DNA from: Lepas anatifera
Taxonomy: Eukaryota; Arthropoda; Thecostraca; Lepadidae
Reading direction: 5' to 3'
DNA length: 64,000 nt
Assembly: GCA_034440635.1 (NCBI GenBank)
Contig: JAOTON010000977.1
Span: 992,001 to 1,056,000 of the forward strand
A program made the translations under genes and the position numbers. Under the pieces are notes generated by a model. The model was not told the origin of the DNA. It did not search any database and was given only the letters and a program-made list of their open reading frames with translations. Positions 23,701 to 33,309 of this stretch are shown here, one piece after another (positions within the stretch are counted from its first letter, which is position 1; each line of letters begins with the position of its first letter).

Positions 23701-23929
23701 GCGTAAAGATTAGTTTTTTGAATTTTGTTCCTTGTTATCGAATAACCGTTTGCTTACGTTACTCGAGTTCCGCCATTGAAAAAGAATAATTTTGGGTTAT
23801 TAGAAATACCCGCAAGCACCATGACGTGATGCCGCGGGTCTTTATCCTGCAACCAGGAGGTGAGGTTACAGCACCCTCTCTGGCTGGGTAGCCGCCGCAT
23901 AGAGGAAGAGAGAAGGGTAATAGAACAGA
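20723..23929. other. long stretch without a recognised gene
   Basis: Several short open frames occur (for example near 21,400-21,800), but none has a known domain or convincing exon borders. 21,178-21,245 is a GATTGATGG/TTGATTG-rich low-complexity patch. Nothing else supportable. Confidence 0.35.
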
Positions 23930-24065
23930 TAGAGTGTTAGGGAGGGGTGTGAGTTGGTTAGTTGTTAGTCTTAGACGTGGTTAGTATAGTTAGTAGTCCT
24001 TAAATTAGGGTTAGTTGGTTAGCAAATATGAACGGATGGTTAGGTAGGGTTAGTTGGTTAGTTGA
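23930..24065 (+). repeat. TTAG-rich degenerate tract
   Basis: Irregular repeats of GGTTAGTTGGTTAG, TTAGGGTTAG and GTTAGGTAGGG. It sits next to the A-rich (on the minus strand) 3' end of the LINE and could be its 3' untranslated tail or old flanking DNA. It recalls the arthropod TTAGG telomere unit but is not a regular telomeric array. Confidence 0.45.
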
Positions 24066-24281
24066 ACCTTTTTTTGGTTTTGTTTTTTTGTTTTTTTTGT
24101 TTTTTTCCTAGGGTGGGAGTTGTTCTGAGTCTACCATACCTTAGGACCAGACAGTTAAAACCTAGTTTGAAGCACCTATTGTTTAAATTTTTCAGAGGGA
24201 CGTTTCTAGTGTAATTGTTATTTCTAATATGAGGGGTGTTATTCGGATGCAGGTATTTTCCATACCTGCCACCATAGACGT

Positions 24282-27200
24282 TCAGATAAAGCTCTCGAGC
24301 CTAGAAGCCTTCAGGAATGTAAAGAGCTTGTCCAGCAGCTCAGGGTGATCATTGCCGAGAAGAGTGGAAAGGTTTACTGGGATGTTTCTGTTGCGGCAAT
24401 AATCTAGCATGGGCTGCCTATGGGCGTCGTGCTGGGGACAGTCGATGAGGATATGGTAGGGATTTTCCATGGCAGAGCAGGTACCACAGGTACCTACACG
24501 CCCATAGGCATTTAATTTGGTGTGTCCGCTTCTGAGTCTGGTCAGGATGACCTCACGCCGACGACTGTTTTGGTTGGAGCTGGGCCAGTAGCCGATGTTA
24601 GGCTTGATATGGAATAAATGGGCGCTGTGGTTAGTGGTCCAGTCATTTTGGATGTACTTCCGGATATGGTTCTGGAGGAGAGCTTTGCTATCGTCTCCGG
24701 ACCATTTGAGAGGTGCGACCTCTCTGAGTTCAAGAGACTTTTTGGCCTGTTCGTCGGCTTTTTCATTTCCGAGAATTTTGCAGTGGCCTGGGATCCAAAG
24801 AAAGGAGACATCTGGGATATCGTCGATACCATTCTGGATGTCTGCTATTACGTGATGGCTGGGGTTGACTACGTTATTGATAGCTTGCAAGACAGATTTA
24901 GAGTCTGAACAGATGACGGCTGAATTAATATTTAGGGTTCTAATCTGGACTAGTGTATCTAGAATGGCGACAGCCTCGGCAGTAAAGATTGAGCAGTTGT
25001 CCGGAAGTCGTTTTTGGAGGCAAATATTTTGCCCTCAGATGCCGAGGCCTACTTTTTCGCCTATTTTAGAGCCGTCGGTGAAAATGAAGGTTTTGCCAGT
25101 GTTGTTAGACTGGAACTCAAAGAATTTCTGGGAGATCTCCTCTGTGGTGAGGTTGTCTTTGCGTGTGGTGAAAAGAAACTCGACTTTGGGCTGTTTGCGA
25201 GTCCAAAAGCGGGAGAGTGGGGGTTTGCCTATTGCTTCTGGAATCGCAAGGTTCAGGGTTTCCAGGGTCTTAGCTACTCTATTCTTAAATGGAGGCCAGG
25301 TTGTCCGATTAGTTTTTGATACACGTTCAGGGTGGGCGAAACATTGTTTCGCCGGGTGATTTTCGGTAGATTGGACCTTGATATAGTAAGAGATAAGCTG
25401 GGAGTGGCGTCTTGTTTGGAGAGGGCACAGCCTACTGTCCACTAACAAGCTGGTGATGGGGGATTCTCTGAGCGCGCCTGTGGCTGCCCGGATACTAGCG
25501 TTTTGGATGCGCTCTAGCTTTAGCTTATTAGTGTTGTTCGTTGAGTCAAAGACGAACGAATTATATTCGAGTATGGGCCGGATCAAGGGCTTGTAGAGCA
25601 TGAGCAGGGTCTTTCGATCCCCGCCGTACTCTGTTCCGCCGAGCATGCGGAGGATATTGACTCGTTTTTGACAGCTAGAGACGACTTTGGTAATATGCTC
25701 GTTAAAACTAAGGCGGGTATCAAGGATGACGCCTAAGAATTTGAAGCTTTTCGCGCATTCAATGGGTTTGCCTGAGATTTGGAGCTGAGGAACAGGGTGT
25801 CTCACACCTGGCCTGGCAAAGACTACGACTGATGACTTTTCGGCCGAGAGTGATAGGCCCATTGAATTGCACCAAGCATGGATGTCGTCGAGACTACTCT
25901 GCAATTCGGTAGTCGCGGTTTTGAATTCTGGTTGACTGCGCCGCCTGGTGTCGACCGGAGTGGATTTCCAAATAGCGACATCATCTGCAAATAGGGAGTA
26001 CTTAACTCCAGGCGGTAGCTTTTTGGAAAAAATGTCATTGATCATGACTAGCAAGAGGGTCGGAGATAAAACGCTACCCTGGGGTGTGCCCTGGCCTTGA
26101 GATGTCAGATAGGAAAAGGTGGTGCCGCAGCGCACTTTGAATTTTCTGTCCCTAAGAAAGTTGTCAATGAATCTAGCAATGTGGCCATGGACTCCCAGTT
26201 TACAAAGTTTATACAAAAGGACGTCTTTTTGTACACGATCAAAGGCCGACTTGATATCTAAGAATGCAGCAATTGTGACTTGCTTCTTGTAAAAGCCATT
26301 TTGGACGTCACTGACCAGTTTGATCAGATTGTCAGTGGTGACTCGCCCGTGCCGGAAACCCGATTGCATAGCATCGAGTTTCTTTTCGAGAATTTCGTGA
26401 AGTCTTACGTTGACCATGCGCTCTACAAGCTTGCTAGCACAGCTAGTAAGCGAAATGGGGCGATAACCTTTAGGGTCCGTTTTTTCTTTGCCAGGTTTTG
26501 GAATGGGAATGATGACACTCTCCCGCCACATAGTGGGGAACGAGTCGCTAAGAAACATGTTGTTAATGGCCGAGAGAAGATATTTTAGTGCTGTCTGGCT
26601 GAGGTGCCTGAAGAAAGAGTAGTGAATTTCATCCGGGCCCACTGCAGTGTTTCCACACTTGCTAATGGAGTAATTTAGTTCGGTCATTGTAAAAGGTACG
26701 TTATAGTACTCCTCATTACTAGAATTGAAGAATGTGCGGCGTTTGCACCATTCGGCCTGGTCTTTTGAGCGCTGGTTGTAGGAACTGTTGGCTGCAACGC
26801 CATTGTAATGATCAGCAAAGGCGTCCATGACTTCCTTGGGTGCCGTGATGTTTTGGCCGGAGATTGTCAGTTGAGGGAAGGGTCCACGGGGCGGTCGTTT
26901 CGCAGAGAAAGCTCCAATGGTTTTCCGGATTTGAGAAATGGGTGTGAAGCGGTTGAATTTAGAAACGATGGCGTTGAAACTATCTTTTTGGACCCGCTTG
27001 CACGTGTTTTGGAAGTGGGCTTTGGCTGCCCGGAGGGCATTGCGAGTAGGGCTGTGTGCCCTCCTCTCGTAGGCTTTCCTGGCTCTAATCATTTGAGCTT
27101 TGGCGTGTGCCGTCTCTGCATTCCACCATGGGGCTCCTTTTTTCTGTCGGGGGCCTTGACTTTTGGTATTGTTAAATGTGCTGCTGAGCTGATGGCTCTT

Positions 27201-27685
27201 AGTACCGAGTCAATGTCTGCCGAGTCGGGGTCACCTCCGGTGACAAGTGTGAGGTCGACCTCTGCCTCAAACTTGTTCCAGTCGGCACGTTTTAGATTCC
27301 ATGAGGGTGTAAAAAGAGTAACATGGTCGATTGAGCCTTTGGGAATACCAATTTTTATTGGGAGGTGATCGCTCATTCCTGGGTTGTCTTCGACTTCCCA
27401 GGTGAACAGTGACGCAATTCTAGGAGAGCAGCATGAGATGTCAATGGCTGTGTCAGAATGGCCACCGCGCATTGCTTGGTGGGTCGGAGCGCCGTTATTT
27501 AAGATAACTAGATTTTGAGAGTCTATTGCGTCATAGATGATTTCGCCTCTGCGAGTGGTGGTGGCGCTGCCCCATGAGGGATGATGACCGTTCAAATCTC
27601 CAAGTAGTAGCAAAGGGCCGGGGATTTGTGCCAAAAGTTGGGCGATGTCCCGAGCCGACGGGTCAGGATCGCTTGGAGAGATGTA
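24282..27685 (-). pseudogene. LINE-A ORF2: endonuclease C-terminal part, reverse transcriptase, RNase H
   Basis: This is the enzymatic protein of the LINE, which nicks the target and copies RNA into DNA. Reading leftward, the endonuclease contains GDLNGHHPSWG near 27,570-27,600 and GMSDHLP near 27,359-27,378 (catalytic Asp-His). After a PWWN-type linker comes a full RT with GYRPISL, GTPQGSVLSP and the catalytic FADD near 25,976-26,000. RNase H shows FTDGS near 25,060, AEA, SDS and GNEKAD. Two lesions are visible: a one-base frameshift at an A6 run near 27,140, and a single TGA inside RNase H near 25,035. Otherwise the frame is open for over 1,000 codons, so inactivation is fairly recent. Confidence 0.93.
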
Positions 27686-29323
27686 GGGGAAAGTGGGGGA
27701 TCACGGATACCGTAACGATGGTGTGAGTTTTCGATGACTTAATGAGCTTGTTTCGTTCCTATTTTGGCTGTAGAGATACTTCAGACATTTACCTACCTCT
27801 GTGCAAGCAGTTATGTGTCTGTAATTATTATATTAAAATTTGGGTGAAGCTTAGAAAAAAGAAGCAAAAATCCATTTCCCCAACCTAATGGGGTAACATG
27901 GTCACCCCATGGGGAAAGATGGACAAGGTGAACAAAGAGATCGAACCAGGCCTTGAAGATTTCCATATGCATCCACCCACTAGGCAACTGCCGTCCGCCG
28001 CGGGAAAGTGGGCATTTTCTTACTATTTCCGTCAAAGAGTCAAAGGGGGCTATGCCTTTTCTGAATTTTTAATGACGGAGGATTAAAGTATCAAGGGCCG
28101 TCGTGGAACTGTGGATAGGTTGATCCAGGATCGCCGATCAGGGGTCGGGGCACCTTGCCGGAGGGCGCCATCCGGGTCAGGGGGCGGGTGCACACCCAGG
28201 GGGGAGGGCAGCGAGCCCCCCAAATACTTTGGCTCCAAAGTGCCGCCCCCATACATGTGGAGCGCCGAAGGTGCCCATCGAGGTGAAGGATTAGCCTTCA
28301 CCTGACTTTTTAGAGGTAGTGCTGCACTGACTGCCGCCCCTGCACCCAACATGCCATCCCCTACACTGACTTTGCTGCCCCTGCACCCAACACACCGCCC
28401 CCTAAAAAAAAAAACACTAGGTCTGTGGAGCAAACAATTCACCGTTCTCAGCCCCATCCCCCCAAGATGCGAAAATTGACTGCCCTTTGGGTGAACAAGT
28501 GCGCCCCCGGAGGCAAAATGCTGCCTCCTCCACCAGCCTGGTGTCCCCTCTCGTCAGCCGCCCCCCCAAATAAAAATCCTGGCTACGTGCCTGTCGGAGG
28601 GTGCCACTTTTGGAACGCAAAACATATCAGGTGGGCGCCAGATCCTCTCGCAGGGCTAAGAGCGCCCTTCCCCCGCTCCTGAGGGGAGTGGTTGGAAGCG
28701 GTACTTTAGGGGCCATCAATATCTCAGAGGGGCACCGTGACCATTTCAGGGGGCGCTGAGGGTCGAGTGGTACATCTCCCCCTGGATGACTCTCAAATTT
28801 AATTATATGTTCTCCAGCATTTCGGGCCCTGTGTCCCCCAAACCATCAGCCTTTATTTATTTAAGCTTATATTATATAAAATCAAATATACTCTTGTGCA
28901 GGGTAACATGAACGACCATGACCATCTTGCCCCACGCATGGTGTCCGTCTTACCCCACTTTGCTCTTCCTAAACAAACTTGGATATGAATCGGACGCCAT
29001 TGCGAAGACACAGTCAGCGACTGCGTTGAACAAAATGCAACATCTTGAAGAGCCATATTACGTAATACCAATACAATATATATAGAAACATCCATGCAAT
29101 GACCTTACGAATTCAATTGTGAAAAAACACATGAATTGCAGTTTTTACTTTTATGAAAATTGTGTAAAACCTGGAGAGCTTACCGGACCCAACGTTACTC
29201 TGCGACCGACGCGGGCTAAAAGGAAGCGTATTACACGCTTTTCCCGGTCGTGGAGCTGTCAGTTCGTCCCAAACAGGGGGTGTCCGTCTTACCCACGGTG
29301 TCCATGACCCCCCCACTTTCCCC
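27686..29323. mobile_element. TA-flanked mariner/Tc1-like non-autonomous element
   Basis: The element is 1,638 bp, flanked by TA at 27,684-27,685 and 29,324-29,325. Ends are GGGGAAAGTGGGGG and CCCCCACTTTCCCC. The inverted repeat continues imperfectly for about 30 bp (CACGGATACCGT against CATGGACACCGT). Excision with one TA restores the ORF2 frame of the LINE exactly. TA duplication indicates a Tc1/mariner-type transposase. No transposase frame is present, and part of the interior is a separate repeat (28,104-28,597). Confidence 0.85.
28104..28597. mobile_element. probable decayed hAT-like insert inside the TA element
   Basis: The right end CCTGGCTACGTGCCTG (to about 28,596) is the reverse complement of a CAGGCACGTAGCCAGG-type hAT end. 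The left end near 28,104-28,125 (GGATAGGTTGATCCAGGATCG) is only vaguely similar. It includes CACTAGGTCTGTGGAGCAAA, closely like the repeated segment in the hAT-like MITE at 57,145. No target duplication could be fixed. Confidence 0.4.
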
Positions 29324-29325
29324 TA

Positions 29326-29365
29326 CAGTGAAATCACCGTCAATTTGACGTGCTGAATTTCTACA
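29326..29365 (-). pseudogene. 13-codon island of LINE-A ORF2
   Basis: This short remnant of the LINE endonuclease is trapped between the TA element and the TTAA element. Read on the minus strand it continues the frame from 30,215 and into 27,685 without a stop once both insertions are removed. Confidence 0.8.
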
Positions 29366-29369
29366 TTAA

Positions 29370-30210
29370 CACGCGCATTGACGGGGGTCTGAGCCACCTT
29401 CGCATTGACGGGGGGCGGGTACCCGCCCCCTAAGATCTCGAGAACCACGGTAGGTAGCGAAAAACGGTAAACGGCGTTAGGCTGCCCATCCACTTCTCCA
29501 TCGAAAACATTTGAAACATTTTTTTGTCAGGTCACATTTAAGGTCACGAGAGGTCAAAACATGCCCGTCATAGGGATAACATGTAAATTCAGTTTTTCGG
29601 CCATTACATCTGAACAAGTAAAGATAGAGCAAAACGATTTGAACTATATGAATCCTCTTAGCAAGCCGAATCGAATGATATATAATTTGACCTCGATAGG
29701 TCAAATCAAGGATTTGACCTGACCTGAGGTCAGGTCAGGGTCAAATTATATAAAATGCATATCATTAGAACCCCAAAGCCTAGGCGAGTCTAATGCAGCT
29801 AAAATAAATGCTCTATCACCATCCGTTACTGAGTTATTCCGTAAAAACCATTTTCCCATGTATTTCCAATGGAGAGGTCATGCCTCGTACCTGACCTTAC
29901 GTCATCGATATCAAAAATACCGGAACATATGTTAGAGAACTCGGTGGGGCCATTATGTGATATGAGTTTCAATCGGATAAGTTCACCCTCCTCCGACTTA
30001 TGCTATCTTAAACTTTTTTTGAGGTCGGGTCACTTGACCTGTACTGGTGACCTGACCTGAGATGACCTAACCTTAAAATTTTCACAGAAGTTGTAAAAAT
30101 GATGAGGAAAAAGGTATACCAAGTACGGCGGCGCTACGCGCCGCCGTTTTTCTACTATCTCCGAAAAACCCAAGGGGGGCGGGTACCCGCCCCCTCCGTC
30201 AATGCGCGTG
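29370..30210. mobile_element. TTAA-flanked TGACCT-rich MITE, family C
   Basis: The element is 841 bp, flanked by TTAA at 29,366-29,369 and 30,211-30,214. Ends are CACGCGCATTGACGG and CCGTCAATGCGCGTG. Just inside each end lies the same perfect 20-bp palindrome GGGGGCGGGTACCCGCCCCC (29,411-29,430 and 30,175-30,194). The interior has many TGACCT/AGGTCA motifs and is related to the 50.7 and 52.3 kb copies. It interrupts the LINE endonuclease, and precise removal with one TTAA restores the frame, as piggyBac-type excision would. Confidence 0.9.
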
Positions 30211-30214
30211 TTAA

Positions 30215-30489
30215 TAGCGACACAGTCGAGTGGCGTAACCAAAGGCACTTGGCTGTGAGGGATGCTATTTTCAATAAGGATGGCAGTGCCTCCTTTACGG
30301 ACAGTAGCGTTTACATTATGGCGGTACCAAGAGTAACCCGAGATTTTGAATTTGTTATTATCATTATCATTAAAGAGGGTTTCTTGGAGTGCTGCTACTG
30401 CCGGCTTTTTCTCAACAAAGATTGATTTAAATAAGGGAATTTCCCAATTAGACTGCTTGTTGGAGAATTGAACCCATGGTGGTTTAATG
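30215..30489 (-). pseudogene. LINE-A ORF2 N-terminal fragment (endonuclease start)
   Basis: On the minus strand it reads through WVQFSNKQSNWEIPLFKSIF, PAVAALQETL and RKGGTAILI, the N-terminal layout of an apurinic-type endonuclease with the QET catalytic Glu. It is cut at its 5' side by the hAT-like block and at its 3' side by the TTAA MITE. No ATG start is present in this piece; the frame continues upstream in phase with the ORF1 stop across the hAT insertion. Confidence 0.88.
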
Positions 30490-30970
30490 CAGGGGCGTAG
30501 GAACGGTTTGAAAAGTGGGGGGCCAACCTTAGAGGGGGCCCACCTCAAGGGGGGGCCCCAGTCCATGGGGGCCCATAATTATAAAAAAATTAGTTAGATC
30601 GTTTGGTGTCAAGAAGGCACGCATGCACACTAGGATGCCAACGTATGGAAAATTGAGGAATTAAATTTTGCCCTATGATTTCGATTTGTACCTATTATGA
30701 TCTAGTAAATCATAGTAAAACGCAAAAAACATTTTTTTACCTAGACCCTGTTAAAATACGAAATACATTTTTAAGCTCTTTTGGAGGATTTCAGTCATTT
30801 TTCACCACGAGTGCGTTTCTTGTATTTTTAGATGTTTAGGCCTTTTTATTACATTTACAAAATTAAAAACTGTTTAGAAAACTACAGACAATGCTTTGAT
30901 ACCAAACAGCCTCACTTCGCTATGCCTAATCAACATTTTGCTTATTTAATGAAAAAATGGGAACATTTAT

Positions 30971-31312
30971 TTAGGCTGTTACGGATCCCTTCTTTCCATC
31001 ATTAGATATATATTTAGGTAAAGGCTGGTCACAATAAATACGTCTAGCTATATTTCGATGCCTAAAATGCAGAGCTCCAGCATGACTGCAAGTGCAATGT
31101 AGGTACTTGATGGCCAGCTTTGTGATGCTGTGGAGGTGTGGGCGTGGTGATATAGTGGTTAGCAACCTTGCTTTCCACGCGACCAACCCGAGTTTAAGGC
31201 ACGGCAGATTCCTCGTGCAAGGAGCAATTTGACTCCCAAGAAATCCCTCCCAACAGGGAAAGAGTTGGCGACGCCATATAACCCTGGCATCAAAGGACGT
31301 CACGCCTTTCAA
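30971..31312 (-). pseudogene. possible remnant of hAT transposase C-terminus in E1
   Basis: A 113-codon minus-strand frame contains ITKLAIKYLHCTCSHAGALH followed by HRNIARRIY. The LAxKYL...NI pattern is loosely like the dimerisation domain at the C-terminus of hAT transposases. Position close to the 30,490 terminus fits. The same frame is present in E2 at 39,545-39,886 (+). The similarity is weak and the upstream half overlaps the SINE-like segment, so this could be chance. Confidence 0.2.
31140..31208 (+). repeat. tRNA-derived SINE-like segment in E1
   Basis: GGGCGTGGTGATATAGTGG, then TTAGCAACCTTGCTTTCCACG, then ACCCGAGTTTAAGGCACGG. This follows the layout of a tRNA with an A box (TGATATAGTGG), an anticodon-like CTTTCCA loop and a decayed B box. 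Stems no longer pair well, so it is a SINE head or tRNA relic, not a tRNA gene. Confidence 0.5.
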
Positions 31313-31599
31313 TGGCTCAGGGACGACTGTTGCTCGGCATTTGATGCGGGGTCCGTATCCGATTCATGCTTTGTGGTGGGATTGATATGGGATGGAGTTT
31401 GACTGGGACCAGTTCTCGGGACTCATTTGGAAACACTCGGGTAGTAGGTGCCTTGGCTTTTTCAGGAAGCGCTCCTCCTCCAGGGGCTTGTAGGCAGCGT
31501 ACTTGCTGATATTTGCATATACGTTGCGGGGCCCACCTCAAAAGGGGGGCAGTATCCCCTGACCCCCGGTTCCTATGCCTATGCCGCCCAGGGGCCGCC

Positions 31600-32160
31600 A
31601 AATTATCTCGGAGGGCCCCAAGGTCCAGACCATAGCTCAGGAACCTAGATCAGTCAGCTCAAGGGCCCAGACCAGTGCATTAGCCTCGGGACCAGCTTAT
31701 CAAGGGACCCTACATAAGCACAGGACCCCTAGAAGCTCATCACAGTGGAGCCCCAGATTCGCACAGGGTGCCAGATTAGCTTAGGGGCCCGGTTCAGCTC
31801 GGGGGTCCCCAGGTCGACTTATGTAGGGTCTCAAAACAGCTCAAGGGGCTTGTTCAAGCTCACGGATCCCAGCTTAGCTTAATGACGCTAGAACAGTTCA
31901 GGGGCCCCAGACCAGCTCAGGGCTCTTGTTCAGCACAGGCCAGCTCAGCTCAGGGGCCCAGATCGGCTGATATAGGGTCCCCTCTCATACCAGCTCAGGG
32001 GGCTCCCTTCAAGCTCATGGCCCCCACCTTAGCCCAGGGATCTTAGAAGAGTTCAGGGCTCCCATACCAGATCAGGGGCCCCAGTTAAGCACAGGGATAC
32101 CCAGATTAGCTCAGGGCCCCAGCTAGGCCTAGGGTGTCCCAGGGTGTCTGATATAGAGTC
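31600..32160. repeat. degenerate CAGCTCAGGGGCCC minisatellite (E1, outer part)
   Basis: Irregular units of roughly 20-25 bases built on CAGCTCAGGGGCCC and GGGCCCAGATC. Abuts the inner hAT-like end at 32,169. Mirrored in E2 at 38,700-39,260. Confidence 0.75.
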
Positions 32161-32639
32161 TCAGAACACAGTGGCGTAGCCAGGATTCGGCCAAGGAGGG
32201 GTCCGACTACCGTCGGGGGCCCCAGACCGGAGTCCCCTTAGTAACCGGGGCCCATCTCCTATATCTTTTGTGTAGTATTTTAACATTCACACGAAGGAAA
32301 TTTTGTTGTGCCTTTTAAGCATTTATTTTTATTTTGTTTATATCTTGATTTTTTCGATCCGACCAAATGTTGGTAAACTAAGGTCACCAAATATTAAGGA
32401 TGGCCCATACCTTATATGGTAGCGTGGCTATAATAACAGGTTTGTGCCATATTTCGGGAAGTTCAATGTTGATGCGCGCATGATGTTACACCCGAGCATA
32501 GGCGTAGGAACCGGGGGGGCCAGGGGGGCCACTGGCCCCCCACTTTTCAGTGATGGGCCCCCCGTAACGGAGATAAGAATATCAAGAACTGTAATATCAA
32601 GCAAGAAACTCTAACTGGCCCGATAGCTTGCCCCGGAAC

Positions 32640-33237
32640 TCCGTTAAACTTACCTGTACCCCTAAACTAAGTTGAGGTTCTATGAGTCGATTTTAAGGTC
32701 CCCTGAGCTTCTGGGGGCCCCTGAACTGGTCTCTGATGCCATACGTGCTAATCTGGGCCCCTTGAGCTGAACTGAGCGCCCCTGAGGTGGTTTGGGCAGC
32801 ATGAACTGTTCTAGGATGCCTAAACTGAGCTAGGAGCCGTGACCTTGAACAGGGCCCTGTGAGTTAGCCAGGCCCTATATCCACCGACCTGGGGGGGCCC
32901 ATGAGCTGAGCTGGGACCGTAAAGTTAATATTGTCCCTTGTGCTAATCTGGATCCCCTGTGATGCACAGAAGACCCTAAACTTATCTGAGGCCCCTGCAC
33001 AGTGATAGGGCCCCCTGCCTTGAAATTGGGTTGTAAGCTTTAATTGAAACCCTGAACTGTTCTGAAACCCTATATGTGCCGATAAGGGGCCCCTGGATGA
33101 TCCGGGCCCTTAAGCTTATCTGGTCATCAGAGCTAATATTGGCCTCTGTGTTGAACTGAGAGCCTCTGAGATGGTCTGGGACCCCCCTATAAGGCTTTAC
33201 AGCCACTGACCACTGAGTTTGAATGGGCCCCTTGAGA
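32640..33237. repeat. degenerate GGGCCCCTGAGCTG minisatellite (E2, other flank)
   Basis: Irregular repeats of CCCCTGAGCT, GGTCTGGG and GGGCCC between the outer end of E2 and the inner hAT-like start at 33,246. Its E1 counterpart is 45,490-46,090. Confidence 0.7.
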
Positions 33238-33309
33238 TTTTCTGACAGTGGCGTAGCCAGGGGAGGGGGTCCCTGGGGTCCGCGGACCCCCTTGGGCTGA
33301 CCTTATGCA

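Noticed and set aside
24595..25359. Plus-strand frames of up to 164 codons opposite the LINE RT and RNase H
   Set aside because: Antisense shadows of ORF2; the minus-strand reading has the catalytic motifs.
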